From Rhodopirellula halodulae (GTDB lineage Bacteria > Planctomycetota > Planctomycetia > Pirellulales > Pirellulaceae): 64,000 nucleotides of DNA. The stretch spans positions 124,001 to 188,000 of the forward strand of contig NZ_JAJKFV010000002.1 in assembly GCF_020966775.1 (NCBI RefSeq), read 5' to 3'. Below, one piece after another: positions 26,479 through 36,100 of the stretch; position 1 is the first letter of the stretch, and the number at the start of each line of letters is the position of its first letter. The notes under the pieces are model-generated. The model was not told where the DNA came from and made no database searches. It was given only the letters and a program-made list of their open reading frames with translations. The translations under genes were made by a program, and so were the position numbers.

Positions 26479-27330
26479 ATGGTGAAGCTTCGTCATTCGG
26501 CCGTCTATCGAAAAGGGAAAAGCCTTCTGGCGAAGCCGTTGCGGGTCCGGGCGCGACGTCGAGTTCGACGTGAATTTCCGCAAGGCTGCAGCGCCGTGCT
26601 GTGCAATTCATTTCCAAAAAGCGGAACTCATCTTCTGATCCAAGCCCTGGGAGCTCTGCCAGAAACAGAGTTCTATGGATCCTTTATCGCAAGCGTTCCG
26701 TCCATTCGATTTCGTCTCCGCTCCGATCAAGCTCACCTCAATCGAATCAAGAGCGTTGCGCCAGGCGAAGTCGTCCCTTCCCACCTTTATTACAGCCCGC
26801 CATTCGCCGACCAAATCCGCAAACAACGGATCGCTCACTTTTTCATCTATCGCGACCTGCGTGACGTGGTGGTTTCCGAGGCTTTCTACTTGCACTCGAT
26901 GGCATGGTGGCACGGATTAAGCCGACACTTTCGTGCTTGCCCCAATTTAGAATCGCGACTGCTTTTGTCGATTAATGGAATGCCGGACAAACTACCGAAT
27001 GAATATCCTGGCGTCGGATCGCGGTTTCGCTTTTACCAGCCCTGGATCGACGACCCGAACTGCATGGCCATTCGGTTCGAAGACTTGGTCAGCGACGAGA
27101 AACGAGAGGAAACGCTGCGTGGAATTGCAACGTTCGACCAATCCATTCGTGGCCGGGCCTATGACGTCAACGACTTCGTTTCAAAAGCAACCGTAGCAAT
27201 GAATCCTGGCAAAAGCCACACATTTCGCAGCGGCAAGCGGCAGGAATGGAAAAAACACTTCACGCCGGCCATTGAGAAAGCATTCGACCGTGTCGCGGGT
27301 GAGGTCAATTCATCACTGGGATACCAGTAA
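26479..27330 (+). CDS. Sulfotransferase
   Basis: A 283-residue sulfotransferase. The phosphosulfate loop is NSFPKSGTHLLIQAL (about residues 45-59), the 3'-phosphate motif FIYRDLRDVVVSEAFY (about 121-136), and the tail FRSGKRQEWKKHFTP matches the final nucleotide-binding block. A basic N-terminus of about 35 residues precedes the domain. It is the third sulfotransferase of the locus. The glycosyltransferase starting at 27374 follows 43 bases downstream on the same strand. Confidence 0.91.
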   Translation: MVKLRHSAVYRKGKSLLAKPLRVRARRRVRREFPQGCSAVLCNSFPKSGTHLLIQALGALPETEFYGSFIASVPSIRFRLRSDQAHLNRIKSVAPGEVVPSHLYYSPPFADQIRKQRIAHFFIYRDLRDVVVSEAFYLHSMAWWHGLSRHFRACPNLESRLLLSINGMPDKLPNEYPGVGSRFRFYQPWIDDPNCMAIRFEDLVSDEKREETLRGIATFDQSIRGRAYDVNDFVSKATVAMNPGKSHTFRSGKRQEWKKHFTPAIEKAFDRVAGEVNSSLGYQ

Positions 27331-27373
27331 GTCACTCAATCTATCGCTCCAGGGGATACGCAGAACCGTCGCC

Positions 27374-28585
27374 ATGAAAATACTAATGCATGACTATGGA
27401 GGTTATCCGTTTCCGGTTGACCTCAGCCGTGAACTTGCGGAACGCGGCCACGAAGTGCAACATACCTACTGCGGATCACTAAAAACGACCCCCGGAAGAG
27501 GCTTCAAGCGAACAAACGAAGACGCTGCTGGTCTAACCTTTTCGGCTGTTACTCTCTCCGAGCCTCTTGAGAAATACTCTTTAATAAAGAGGTGGCGACA
27601 AGAACGACGCTATGGGCAACTAATCGCCGATCAAGTTGACATTTATTCACCGGACGTCGTCGTCTCTGCTAACACTCCTCTTGACGCTCAAAGGCCACTT
27701 CAGAACGCTTGCCGCCAAAAGAAGATTCCTTTTGTGTTTTGGCTCCAAGACATACTCAGCTTAGCGACTCAAAAGTTGCTAAGCAAACGCATTCCCGGCA
27801 TTGGTCATATGATCGGCGAATACTACAAATCGATGGAGGCCAATCTTCTCAAAAACAGCGACTGGAACATTCTAATTACCAGTGATTTTGAGCCAGTGCT
27901 TCAGCGTTGGGGAATCCAACGACAGAAAACGAGTGTCATCGAAAACTGGGCTCCCATCCGAGAAATCCCCGTTAAGCAAAAGATCAACCAGTGGTCATCT
28001 CTAAACGGATTGTCAGACAAAAAATGCATCGTCTACACCGGCACGATGGGCCTAAAGCACAACCCTGCCTTGATGCTCAAGCTAGCTCTAAAGCTTAAAG
28101 AGTCACCAGATTGCCGCGTAGTCGTAATATCCGAAGGCAAAGGAGCTGATTGGCTCCGAAGAAAAGCACTAGAGCTAGAACTGGATAACCTGCTCGTCCA
28201 CCCGTTCACCCCTTTTGAAGACATTCCGGACGTCATGGCAACCGCAGAAGTCTTGGTTGCAATCCTTGAACCTGACGCGGGTGTCTATTCCGTTCCTTCG
28301 AAAGTCTTGGCCTACCTTTGTGCAGAAAGACCGCTCCTACTTTCTGTGCCACTTGACAATCTCGCAGCAAGGACTGTATCGCGAGCGAAAGCGGGTTCGG
28401 TTCATGCACCAGATGACGAAGACGCTTTCGTCAATTCTGCAATCGAGCTTCTGAACAACGAAAGCAAACGTAGACAACTTGGTTGCAATGCAAGATCCTA
28501 TGCGCAAACAAAATTCAACATCAAAGAAATCACAGATCAATTCCTCGTTGGATTCAGAAAGCTAACCAACTCTTCAGCTCATTGA
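27374..28585 (+). CDS. Glycosyltransferase family 4 (WbuB/WcaI-like)
   Basis: A 403-residue GT-B enzyme from ATG 27374; the upstream in-frame start at 27272 lies inside the sulfotransferase gene and would add residues before the first beta strand. N-terminal Rossmann half: MKILMHDYGGYPFPVDLSRE. C-terminal donor half: CIVYTGTMGLKHNPALMLKL, VVISEGKGADWLRRKA, and SVPSKVLAYLCAERPLLLSV in place of the EX7E region, as in the WbuB-type branch. It should extend the lipid-linked repeat unit. Codons are noticeably more A/T-rich than in the flanking housekeeping genes, which would fit lateral exchange of the cluster. Confidence 0.9.
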   Translation: MKILMHDYGGYPFPVDLSRELAERGHEVQHTYCGSLKTTPGRGFKRTNEDAAGLTFSAVTLSEPLEKYSLIKRWRQERRYGQLIADQVDIYSPDVVVSANTPLDAQRPLQNACRQKKIPFVFWLQDILSLATQKLLSKRIPGIGHMIGEYYKSMEANLLKNSDWNILITSDFEPVLQRWGIQRQKTSVIENWAPIREIPVKQKINQWSSLNGLSDKKCIVYTGTMGLKHNPALMLKLALKLKESPDCRVVVISEGKGADWLRRKALELELDNLLVHPFTPFEDIPDVMATAEVLVAILEPDAGVYSVPSKVLAYLCAERPLLLSVPLDNLAARTVSRAKAGSVHAPDDEDAFVNSAIELLNNESKRRQLGCNARSYAQTKFNIKEITDQFLVGFRKLTNSSAH

Positions 28586-28633
28586 AACGCTCACTCCGAA
28601 TTGCGGTTCCGCTATCGAAACTGCTGGCATCCG

Positions 28634-30211
28634 TCAATACGCGCCCTCTCGAAAGAGCATGGTTCGGATGGTTCGGAAGATGATGTAGGTGTCGAGCCAG
28701 GGGGACCAGTTGCAGACGTAGTAGCTGTCGAGACGGACTCTTTGTTCGTAGCTGGTGTCGTTGCGGCCGGAGACCTGCCAAAGACCTGTGATTCCTGGGC
28801 GGACCCGGAGGTAGAGAGGGTACATCTCTCGGTAGCGTCCAATCTCGTCTGCCACGATTGGACGGGGTCCCACCAGACTCATTTCGCCTTTGAGTGTATT
28901 CCACAATTGCGGGATCTCATCCAAGCTGGTCTTTCGTAGAAAGCGACCGATACCGGGGATGATTCGCGGATCGTTCTTCAGCTTCTGATCTTCGACCCAT
29001 TGGCGACGCATCTCCGGGTCTTGCTCGAGATATTGCTCGAGGACTTGATCTGCGTTAGTGACCATCGTACGAAACTTCCAGGCTTTGAACGTTTCGCCGC
29101 CAATTCCAATTCGTTTGTGACCGTAGAAAACCGGTCCAGGACTCTTGCGTTTGATGTAGACCGCAACGATCGCAAAGAGTGGCGAAAGTGCAATCAAAGC
29201 ACCTGCTGATGCAACCACGTCAACCGAGCGTTTTACAAAACGACTCACTGGACTACGAAGGTGGTCTTTCAGGTGAACCCCCATCACCCCGGCACATTCT
29301 CGTGTATTCGACCATAAACTTGGTAGGAGCACTTGAGACGGCAACACAAGTAAGTTGGGTACGTTCCCCGCATGCGACATGACTTCGTTCATGTCAATTT
29401 GCTCGCAGCCACCCGGTGCCACGATTGCCCAGCGGACCTGGAGCTTGCGACGAAGTCGGTCCAATCGTTGCACAGACCCTAAGTACGGGATTCCGTTGAG
29501 TTCTTCTGAATTGAGATCAGCAGTTTGCCGAGGAAAATCAACGATTCCAATCGGACGAAGTCCACGCTGCGGCACGCGACTGTAGAAGCGAAACAAAGCC
29601 CGCCCCTGAGGTCCCGCACCAACGATAATGGTGTTCTCGCCCCACCATGTTGTTTTGGAACAAAGCTTGCGGACAGTTAGCCGAACAATTGGCACTAAAA
29701 AGACAGCTACCAATATCCCAATTGAGCACAACAAAAATTCGCCGGTGCTCAAGGTGGCAAGCGTCATGTTGGCGAGCATTACAAATGCAAAGGAGGCAGC
29801 AGCGGCCAAAACAGTTTGCCGCAACTCCAAAACGGGACTGCTACCCGTCCCGGGGAAAAGTCCCAAAATTGCACCGGTGCCGAGATAACATGCAACAAGA
29901 CAAACTGCCTGCAAGAGCAATCCAGAATGCAGGCCCAACCATTCAAGCGTGAACAGAGGCAGAGCGGCGATCATCGCTGACAGCAGAAGAGATGTGACAT
30001 CACCCAGTACCAGGGGCATGCAGGTCATGAAGAGCTGCATGGTGCCGGTCGCTTGATTGCGAGGCGCGCGTCGTTTGCGTGGACTCGCGCTGCGACGCTG
30101 AGTCAACCGCTGGTCCTTGACCGCCGCGCTGGGGACGAAGGGGTCGAGTTGTTCGATCGTGTCTGTGCAAACGACACCGACCGGTAGCGGATTTGTGTCT
30201 AGCTGCGGCAT
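28634..30211 (-). CDS. WbaP-type undecaprenyl-phosphate sugar-1-phosphate transferase
   Basis: About 525 residues from ATG 30211; an in-frame TTG at 30238 is an alternative start. Four to five N-terminal membrane helices (about residues 70-185) precede a Rossmann-like CoA_binding_3 region ([17 protein letters not shown]). Another helix (about 325-345) then leads into the catalytic domain. That domain has [18 protein letters not shown], the [12 protein letters not shown] motif and [15 protein letters not shown]. The enzyme loads the first sugar phosphate onto undecaprenyl phosphate and so starts repeat-unit synthesis. It closes the polysaccharide locus and is convergent with the glycosyltransferase at 27374-28585. 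Confidence 0.95.
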   Translation of the reverse strand: MPQLDTNPLPVGVVCTDTIEQLDPFVPSAAVKDQRLTQRRSASPRKRRAPRNQATGTMQLFMTCMPLVLGDVTSLLLSAMIAALPLFTLEWLGLHSGLLLQAVCLVACYLGTGAILGLFPGTGSSPVLELRQTVLAAAASFAFVMLANMTLATLSTGEFLLCSIGILVAVFLVPIVRLTVRKLCSKTTWWGENTIIVGAGPQGRALFRFYSRVPQRGLRPIGIVDFPRQTADLNSEELNGIPYLGSVQRLDRLRRKLQVRWAIVAPGGCEQIDMNEVMSHAGNVPNLLVLPSQVLLPSLWSNTRECAGVMGVHLKDHLRSPVSRFVKRSVDVVASAGALIALSPLFAIVAVYIKRKSPGPVFYGHKRIGIGGETFKAWKFRTMVTNADQVLEQYLEQDPEMRRQWVEDQKLKNDPRIIPGIGRFLRKTSLDEIPQLWNTLKGEMSLVGPRPIVADEIGRYREMYPLYLRVRPGITGLWQVSGRNDTSYEQRVRLDSYYVCNWSPWLDTYIIFRTIRTMLFREGAY

Positions 30212-30238
30212 CAATCGCGGACCAAGTTGAACAATCAA

Positions 30239-30829
30239 GATGAGTGAAGCACGCCGTTGCGGAACGCGGGGTTCGCTCGGACGGGTGGCATTCTAATTGG
30301 ACTCACCAGAAGAAAAGGCAACTTCGTCAAGGTTTTACGAAGATCCGATCCCGGCAGCCATCACCTGCTTATAAAGGGGCATCGCATTCCGTTAAGGATC
30401 GCATTTGCGAAAAACACAACGGGACAAGCATGGACACTTTCGACAAGACATACGTTTGTCGCGGAGTTGATATCACGGGGAATTTGCAGTCATCATTTCG
30501 GTCCGTCACCGACCAGGTTGATCGAGCAGACACCGAGTCCGGCTTGGCTTATGTCGGGTTATTCTCCGTAAAGGACATGCCGAAACCGACACCAGACATC
30601 ACTGTGACGACACGCGTCAAACGACGCTAATTCCAGTATCAGAGACTTGGGTTTTGATTTGAAGATCGAGCCGTCTTTTGGACGGAACCTGAAGGTGGGT
30701 TGGGCGGAGACGCCTCGTTTCTGCGAAGCATCGGCCAGAGTGCCATGTGAGACATGGCCTACGAAGAGGTTGGGAAGCGGTGAATTGGTGAAGCTTCCTT
30801 CATCTCAACCTTTGCGGCATTGATCTGCT
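30239..30829. other. Gap between the polysaccharide locus and the radical SAM gene
   Basis: About 590 bases without a convincing gene; a 128-codon plus frame has no recognisable domain. A compact hairpin (gccatgt-gag-acatggc, 30748-30764) followed by ctacg resembles the palindromes at 51.7-52.2 kb. A weaker hairpin (ccgtc/gacgg) lies near 30672. Confidence 0.5.
30748..30764 (+). repeat. REP-like palindrome
   Basis: A 7-bp perfect stem (gccatgt / acatggc) with a gag loop, followed by ctacg, like the palindrome-plus-cctacg units in the 51.7-52.2 kb repeats. Confidence 0.45.
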
Positions 30830-32584
30830 TCAGGCAGAAGCGGCGGAGTCGCAACTGGATGCGTCAGCGATTGGCAGCGAGGTTGCCGAGTCGTGATTGC
30901 TGAACGCCGGCATGTCGGCCACGCTTCTTGGGTACGTCGCGTGGTTCTTCGCGAAATCGATGCTGACGTCTAGAGCTTCCAGCATCTTGCGTGTCTGCAG
31001 ATCGAAGTGCAGGAAACTACCCATCACAGTGTGGGCATATTCAAACTTCGTCGGCCCCATCCACGCCGCTCTGGCAAAGTTTCGCAGATACAGATACCGG
31101 GTTCGTTTATCGCGAAGCATCCGCCAAGCAATCGTTCGAAAGCCCTTGAACATTCGCCGAAATTCCCAGCCATTGGGAACGTGCTTGTTGACGATTTTGA
31201 TTCGCGAGGCGGTGTCGATCACACGGTCCATGAAAGCCCGCGGCGAGTAGACATGCTCGATGATGTTGCGGAGCTCTTGGTAGATTTCCACTCGGTCACG
31301 CATCGTGACAAAGTTCATCCCGCTGATCGTTTGATCTTTCGATTCGGCGCTTCGCAGCTCGTAGTTTGCCGCGTCGTCTTGAATCCAGTTGTGTTCGGAG
31401 TCAATCAAACGACGTTCCTTCGCCAGACGCCGGGTGAGCTGCGTGTTGGGCAGCGCCGACAACAAGCCAACCATGGAAAGCGTGATGCCACTCTCTTGAA
31501 TGAACCGGATCATCGGCCCATCCGTGCCGGGTTTGTCCGTATCGAATCCGATGATCAACCCAGCGGCGACGGAAATCCCATGATCGTAGATCGTTCGAAC
31601 TCGTTCGATGATCGGGTGCACCGTATTGATTCGCTTTTGAGTGTGAATCAATGTCTCCTCATCGGGCGATTCAATCCCCAAAAAGACATAACGAAACTGC
31701 ACGTCTCGCATCAGTTCCAGTAGCTCTTTGTCATCCGCCAAGTTGATACTGGCTTCGGTGGAAAACACAAAAGGATAATTGTGTTCTTCGTTCCACTGCT
31801 TGAGTGCCACCAACAGCGGTTTGATCAGCTTGCGGTTGCCAATGAAATTGTCATCAGTGAAATCAACCCAACCTCGGTAGCCGAGATCGTAAAGCCGCTG
31901 TAGCTCGGCCAGAAACTGATCGGGCGTCTTCACGCGTGGTCGGCGGCCGAACAGCTCGATGATGTCGCAGAACTCACAGTTGTACGGACAGCCTCGCGAA
32001 GACTGGACGCCCACGTGCAGATAGTCATTGAAGTCGACGAGATCAAAACGAGGCGTCGGTGTTTGAGTGACATCGGGCTTGTGCGGCGATTCAAATTGCC
32101 CCTTGGGGTTCCCATCTCGCCATGCGTCGAGCCACATCGGAATGGTCAGTTCACCTTCGCCAACGATCACCGCGTCCGCGTCTTGATAGATCTGCGGCTG
32201 GCTCGTCGGATCCGGCCCCCCAACTACAATGAACTTGCCTTCCGCGTTGGCCCGCTGAACCCATTGCAAGATGCCGGGTTGCTGAGGCAGCATGCCGCCC
32301 GTGCAGACAACATCGGCCCATTGCCAATCCTCCTCGTTCACCTCGTCCACATTTTGATCCGCGAGGCGAAACTCCCATTGTTGAGGCAACAACGCGGCGA
32401 CCGTCATCAATCCCAACGGCGGAGCGGTCGCTTTGGCACCGATCGCTTTGGCACTTTCGACGAAGTTCCAGTAGTTCGTTTGTTCAAAACGCGGCTGAAT
32501 GAGAAGACAACGAACCGGAGCATCGGGGCTCTCAGGGAGCCGTGAAAAATCTGGCAAGCTGGACGGAGTGGGCGTCGTTTGCAT
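30830..32584 (-). CDS. B12-binding radical SAM protein (BchE/HpnJ-like, DUF4070 type)
   Basis: A 584-residue enzyme. An N-terminal cobalamin-binding Rossmann region (about residues 25-155, APPLGLMTVAALLPQ, VVGGPDPTSQP) lacks the DxHxxG base-off motif, as in many class members. The radical SAM core has the iron-sulfur triad SSRGCPYNCEFCD with Cys199, Cys203 and Cys206, then WVDFTDDNFIGN and FLGIESPDEETL. A C-terminal helical region (about 430-560) fits DUF4070. Such enzymes methylate or rearrange unactivated carbons, often in lipid, hopanoid or natural-product pathways. It is divergent from the megasynthase gene across 551 bases, which makes a shared pathway possible but unproven. Confidence 0.9.
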   Translation of the reverse strand: MQTTPTPSSLPDFSRLPESPDAPVRCLLIQPRFEQTNYWNFVESAKAIGAKATAPPLGLMTVAALLPQQWEFRLADQNVDEVNEEDWQWADVVCTGGMLPQQPGILQWVQRANAEGKFIVVGGPDPTSQPQIYQDADAVIVGEGELTIPMWLDAWRDGNPKGQFESPHKPDVTQTPTPRFDLVDFNDYLHVGVQSSRGCPYNCEFCDIIELFGRRPRVKTPDQFLAELQRLYDLGYRGWVDFTDDNFIGNRKLIKPLLVALKQWNEEHNYPFVFSTEASINLADDKELLELMRDVQFRYVFLGIESPDEETLIHTQKRINTVHPIIERVRTIYDHGISVAAGLIIGFDTDKPGTDGPMIRFIQESGITLSMVGLLSALPNTQLTRRLAKERRLIDSEHNWIQDDAANYELRSAESKDQTISGMNFVTMRDRVEIYQELRNIIEHVYSPRAFMDRVIDTASRIKIVNKHVPNGWEFRRMFKGFRTIAWRMLRDKRTRYLYLRNFARAAWMGPTKFEYAHTVMGSFLHFDLQTRKMLEALDVSIDFAKNHATYPRSVADMPAFSNHDSATSLPIADASSCDSAASA

Positions 32585-33135
32585 GATTGCGGTGTCAGCC
32601 AGGTGAGTGGATCAATTGCGTTGCCAAGCATGTTGTGCGGCCGCGTCCATCTCGTCCAATCCGCCCAGACACGACTCAGTCAACCTAGTCAGTCAGTGGG
32701 GGGTCACCAAATGAGAAACGCGGTTTTCACGTAATTTTTGCAATCTGACGGGCTGGACAGTTGGAAGCCGAAACACCCGACGAGCCCCCAACCACCGCAT
32801 TGCCGAAAGCTTGAATCATTCGATCAGTTTGATCGCAACGGGTTCAGTTTGCTCACAGCGGGCTAGCAAATTGCTTTACGCGTCCCAAGCAAGACCGGAT
32901 GCAAGTGTCCCACTGCGCCCGCCGGATTTTCGACTTCACCATTCAGACCGGTCGAAAGGACTCGGCGGGCACAATCCTTGCAACCCGGCCAAGTTGAACC
33001 AAGCGAATTCACTGCTTCGACATTCCCGCCTTTTTTGGCGTCACCGTTTGCACGGGGGGATCTGCAAATAAACTTGGGCGGTACGAAACATTTGTTCTTC
33101 ACCGATGCGGTGGCTGCAAAGCCGACCCAAAAACC
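32585..33135. other. Divergent promoter region of the megasynthase and radical SAM genes
   Basis: 551 bases between two divergent starts with no convincing gene. No operator or riboswitch could be identified. The length is enough for long leaders on both sides. Confidence 0.45.
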
Positions 33136-36100
33136 ATGCCCCACTCGCCTTCTCTCGGAATGCCATTGATCACAGGAGCCAGCGGCATGCTGGGCTCTTA
33201 CGTGATGGCGGAGATGCTACGTGCGGGCCGATTGTGTGCCGTCCTGGTGCGAGGCAAAGGCAAACAATCCGCATCGCAACGAGTGGATCACATCCTCAGC
33301 CGATACGAAACGGCTTGGCAAACAAAGCTCGTTCGTCCAACGATTTTGGAAGGAGATCTGCTGCAACCTGGTTTAGGCCTCAGCAACGAAGCCATCGACT
33401 GGGCCAGCCAAAATTGCGATCGAATTCTGCACAGCGCTGCCAGCTTGAGTTTTCTGCCGGCTGACCCCGAAGGCGACAACGAACCCTATCGCACCAACGT
33501 CGATGGGACTCGCGAGGTCATTGCGATGGCCCGCCGAATGGGACTCACCCAGTTTCATCACGTTTCCACCGCCTACGTCTGCGGCAAGCGATCGGGACGA
33601 GTCAAGGAGTCCGAAGGAGACGTCGGTCAATCGTTCGCCAATGACTACGAACGCAGCAAACTGATCGCCGAAGGAATTGTCCGCGAGGCCTTCACCGGTC
33701 GGGATCTAACCATCTACCGTCCTTCGATTGTGATTGACCGCACGGGTTTGTCGCCGGTGTCCGGTGATCGCACGATCTACGGTGCGTTCTCGATGTATCA
33801 AATGCTGGCGTCTCGATTTGGTCTGCCGAGCGACGGTCAATGGTTTCGCGATTTGGGTTTTGCCGGCAATGAATGCAAGAACATTGTCGATGTGGATTGG
33901 ATTGCCCGTGCGATTTGCAAGATCATCAGCACGCCACGTCTGCACGGTCGGACTTACCACCTGACGACTCGCGACGGCAGCTCCATCGAATCGTTGGACG
34001 CCGCATTCCACACAGCCACAACGCAGTGGCTGGCCACCCGCAAGCCAGATCGAGTGTCTGCGTCACGGCCATCCAACTCCGACCGAAGTGCGTCTCCATC
34101 GCAAACTCGAAAAGAGCTGGATCAGATGGCCGATCCGTTTGTCAAAACGTTCTTGCCGTATTTCCGCGACGACCCAACCTTTGATCGTGAAAACATCGAC
34201 GACGTGATCGCAACGACGCATCTGGATGACACTCCGGCCATTGGCACCGAGGAGTTGTTGCAGATGATCAGCAATTGGACGGCTCCCACGACGAAGCAAC
34301 CCACCGGGAAGAAGCGCTCGGCAAGGACAGCTGACTCCGCCGCCGAAGGCGACAAGCGAACTTCCGTTGCCCGATCGCCAGAAGCCGCCATCTCAGAAGG
34401 CAATCCAAACGATTGTGTCATTTGCGGGTTTGAAGTTCGGCTCCCCGGAGGCGTCGATAACGCTCGGGCTTTTGAAGAAATGCTGTTCGATGGGCGGTCC
34501 GTCATCGCCCCGATGCCGAGCGACCGTTTGGATCGCGAACTGTACTTCGATTCCAAACGCGGAGTGCCAGGCAAGACCTACACTCAGCTCGGTGGATGCG
34601 TCTCGCCCGCGCCACTGGATCCCGATGTCGAGCGTCAAATTGAGTCTTTGGGCACGTTTGACTTGACCCATCGGCAATTCGCTCAGGTGGCGGTCGCGGC
34701 GATGAAGTCAGCGGCGGCCGCGAACCAATCGTTCTCGTTTGATCCAATGCGAGCCGGTGTGTTTGTCGGACATAGCGGTGGCACCGAACTTGGTGGCCCG
34801 CTAGCGATGGCGACGATGGCTGATTCCGCGATGGAATTGGTCGAGCAAACTTCCAACGTTCAAGCGTTGGATGCTGGCACGCGAGAGGGACTGAAACGGT
34901 CCGTCGCCAACGCCATTCGCCAAGATCGCCCACGTCATCAAGCCAACCATCTCCCGGAGTTCAACGCGTACTCCGCCGCATCGTTGGCCGCCAGGATGCT
35001 CGGCTTCCAAGGTCGACGCGAAGTCATTGATGCGGCTTGTTCCTCGTCACTGTTGGCGTTGCAACATGCCGCCTCGGCGATTGAAGCCGACCGAATTGAT
35101 CTCGCGGTGGTTGGCGGAGCAACATTCAACAACGTCGACAACTTGGCTTTGTTCTCGCAATCGGGCGCGTGCAGTGAGACGGGCTCTTACCCGTTTGACA
35201 ATCGAGCCAGCGGGCTGATTAGCAGCGAAGGGTACGTCGCGGTGGTGATCGCGCGGCGCAGCGTCGCCGAAGCGAACCAGATGCCGATCTTGGCCACACT
35301 GCGTGGGGTTGGTGTTGCTTCCGACGGAAAAGGCAAGGGCCTGTGGGCGCCCCGCAGCGCAGGCCAGCAAACGGCGATGCAACGTGCCGTTGACTCGCAA
35401 CCACTCAACATTGATTACTTGGAGTGTCATGCCACCAGCACGCAGGTCGGTGATGCGACGGAGCTTGAAAGCCTGACTCAATTGCTGGCCGGAAAGAGCG
35501 GCAACGGCCCACTTCCCATCGGCAGTGTGAAGAGCAATCTGGGGCACCTGTTGGAAGCGGCTGGTTTGGTCGGCGTTGCGAAGTGCCTGCTGGCAATCCA
35601 ACGCGGTGAAATTCCACCGTCCATCAATTTCTCACAGCCGACCGAACGACACGACTGGCAAAATTCGCCGGTACGAATTGTTGACCGCGTGGAACCCTGG
35701 ACACAACGGACTTCATCGCGTGGAAAAGTCGCCGCGGTCAACGCATTTGGCATCGGTGGCTTGAACGCTCACGCGGTGATTGAAGAAAAGCCGTCCACAA
35801 CATTGAATTCCCGCACAACAGCTAGTTCGCGAGAAGCCGAGCCGATCGCAATCGTTGGTCGCGGTGTGGTGCTTCCGGACGCGCCGAACTTGGATGCATT
35901 CCGCGAATTGTTGACTTCGAGTCGTTCCGCGATCAGTGATCCTCCGCCCGGTCGATGGATGCAGCGTGCGGCGGACGGAGCCTGGATTGGTGTCACCAAT
36001 CGCTCACAGTACGGCGAGATTGGTTACAGCACACCGCATTGCCGTGGCGGCTACATTCGCGACTTCAAGTTTGACGCCCAGTCCTATCGCATTCCGCCCA

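Noticed and set aside
26178-26573. 131-codon plus-strand frame before the third sulfotransferase
   Set aside because: It overlaps the sulfotransferase start and contains no domain.
30244-30630. 128-codon plus-strand frame in the gap before the radical SAM gene
   Set aside because: Composition and lack of any motif suggest a chance frame.
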